Of a DNA stretch of 64,000 bases, positions 62,460 to 64,000 are shown in pieces; position 1 is the stretch's first letter, and each line of letters begins with the position of its first letter. The notes below the pieces were generated by a model. It made no database searches. It was not told the origin of the DNA and was given only the letters and a program-made list of their open reading frames with translations. Source of the stretch: Paraescarpia echinospica (lineage: Eukaryota > Annelida > Polychaeta > Sabellida > Siboglinidae); NCBI GenBank assembly GCA_020002185.1, contig CM034533.1, forward strand, positions 54,927,563 to 54,991,562. Direction: 5' to 3'. The translations under genes and the position numbers were made by a program.

Positions 62460-64000
62460 GCAGTTAAATTGCTGTATCTTTAGCACTATTTTCTAAAAAT
62501 ACGTAAGTTTTTCTGCGCGTGCATGTTGATGCATATGCGTAAGCTGTATCTTAACCCTCGTTTCTAAAAGTACGGCACTCATACTGCCGTACCTTTAGCA
62601 TTCGGTTCTAAAAGTACGGCACTCATACTGTAGTAACTTTAGCACTTCATTCCTAAAGTGCGCACTCGTTCTGCGCGTGCGCATTCTTTTATTTCCGGTT
62701 AAGTGAGATGTATTTTAGCACCACTTGTCTAAAGGTACGGCAGTCGATATGCGCATGGGCATGATTTTCATACGTCAGCCGTATCTTTAGCGCTCTGTTC
62801 TAGAAGTACGGCAGTTAAATTGCCGTATATTTAGCAGTCGTTTCTAAAAGTACGTGAGTTTTTCTGGTACTGCAGTCGTTATAAGCGTTATTTTCATTTG
62901 TGAGCCGTATCTTTAGCGTACGGTTCTAAAAGTACGGCAGTTAAATTGCCGTATCTTTAGCACTCGTTTCTAAAAGTACGTGAGTTTTTGTTCGCGTGCA
63001 TGACGATGCATAGGCGTAAGCTGTATCTTAGCCCTCGGTTCTAAAAGTACGGCTCTCATACTGCCGTACCTTTAGCACTCGTTTCTCAAAGTACGGCACT
63101 CATACTGTTGTAACTTTAGCACTCGGTTCTAGAAGTACGGCAGATAAATTGCCGTATCTTTAGCAGTCGTTTCTAAAAGTACGTGAGTTTTTTTGGTACT
63201 GCAGTCGATATGCGCGTGATTTTCATTTGTGAGCCGTATCTTTAGCGTACGGTTCTAAAAGTGCGGCAGTTAAATTGCCGTATCCGTAGCACTCCTTTCT
63301 AAAAGTACGTGAGTTTTTGTGCGCGTGGATGTTGATGCATAGGCGTAAGCTTTATCTTAGCCCTCAGTTCTAAAAGTACGGCGCTCATTCTGCGCGTGCG
63401 CATGCTTTTATTTCCGGTTACGTGAGTTGTATTTTTAGCATCACTTATCTGAAGGTACGGCAGTCGATATGCGCATGCCCATGATTTTCATAAGTGAGCC
63501 GTATCTTTACCGCTCGGTTCTAGAAGTACTGCAGTTAAATTGCCGTATCTTTAGGCACCAGTTTCTAAAAATACGTGAGTTTCTCTGCATGTGCATGTTG
63601 ATGCATATGCGTAAGCTGTATCTTAGCTCTCGGTTCTAAAAGTACGACACTAGTTGTGCGCGTGCGCATACTTTTATTTCCGGTTACGTGAGTTGTATTT
63701 TTAGCATCACTTGTCTAAAGGTACGGCAGACGATATGCGCATGCACATAAATTTCATACGGCAGCCGTATCTTTAGCGCTCGGTTCTAGAAATACGGCAG
63801 TTAAATTGCCACATCTTTAGCAGTCGTTTCTAAAAGTACGTGAGTTTTGTTGGAACTGCAGTCGATATGCGCGTGATTTTCATTTTTGTAAGCCGTATCT
63901 TTAGCACTCGTTTCTAAAAATACGTGTGTTTTTTCTGCGCGTGTATGTTGATGCATATGCGACAGCTGTATCTTAGCCTTCGGTTCTAAAATACGGCACT
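62460..64000. repeat. 1,730/1,772-bp family, further copy, cut by the window end
   Basis: This block follows the order of the 1,730/1,772 unit, with GTGCGCACTCG like the 1,730 pair and GTGGATGTTGATGCATAGG like the 1,772 pair. At about 63,880 it has the short ATTTTTGTAAGCC form. It is therefore intermediate between the two pairs. Confidence 0.82.

Noticed and set aside
1..64000. CRISPR-like pattern of short palindromic repeats with spacers
   Set aside because: The spacers are themselves repeated and the units form monomers and HORs. There are no cas genes, and the context is eukaryotic.
1..64000. CENP-B-box-like spacing in GGTTCTAAAAGTACGGC (TTC, eight bases, CGG)
   Set aside because: Only 6 of the 9 essential CENP-B-box positions match; the invariant G after TTC, the central A and the final G are absent in the usual core.
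1..64000. tRNA, rRNA or other known structured RNA gene
   Set aside because: No cloverleaf with A and B boxes, and no conserved rRNA segment could be recognised on either strand; the inverted repeats are explained by the core hairpin.

Overview
The window is almost pure satellite DNA from a eukaryotic chromosome, most likely an animal. The reasons are tens of kilobases without a credible gene, nested tandem repetition, a 1,000-N assembly gap and one piggyBac-like element with a TTAA target. I cannot name the species, and no protein-coding, rRNA or tRNA gene can be supported.

The satellite has three tiers. (1) A hairpin core of about 37 bp: arms TGCCGTACCTTTAG and CTAAAAGTACGGCA pair at 13 of 14 positions around the loop CACTCGGTT. 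Core-to-core spacing is 42-44 bp, or 72-82 bp where a longer spacer is present. (2) Six cores form a monomer. Type A is 329 bp (core steps 44+72+43+44+44+82). Type B is 353 bp (44+73+42+44+78+72), its fifth step lengthened by a CG-rich, alternating purine-pyrimidine tract plus TTTTATTTCCGG. (3) Monomers and truncated monomers form kilobase-scale higher-order repeats (HORs). All copies seen run in the same direction.

Layout: 1-~9.0 kb, a 3,215-bp HOR (three copies, the third gaining a 329-bp monomer). About 6.57-17.79 kb, two copies of a 5,611-bp HOR, then a shortened third copy to ~21.6 kb. About 21.6-28.4 kb, a 1,997-bp HOR, one copy of which carries an extra 353-bp monomer. 28,424-29,423, Ns. 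29,424-~33.09 kb, a segment matching ~16.9-20.6 kb at an offset of 12,499. 33,237-34,277, a non-autonomous piggyBac-like element inside a type A monomer. 34.28-~39.1 kb, a ~2.46-kb repeat. ~39.1-42 kb, mosaic with 329-bp tandem steps. ~42-44.3 kb, a 1,358-bp duplication. 44.3-50 kb, mosaic including a 478-bp tandem. ~50.05-53.6 kb, a 1,730-bp duplication. ~53.64-56.8 kb, a 1,454/1,698-bp pair. ~57.2-60.8 kb, a 1,772-bp duplication. ~61.0-62.46 kb, a copy of 46.26-47.72 kb (offset 14,739). 62.46-64 kb, more of the 1,730/1,772 family.

The short minus-strand ORFs recur only because their repeat recurs. The points most worth following are the hairpin cores, which can pair in two alternative registers, the exact whole-module and whole-monomer size steps between HOR copies, and the dated insertion of the piggyBac-like element. 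Period values come from matching landmarks by eye; block boundaries are approximate to tens of bases because crossovers fall inside repeated motifs.
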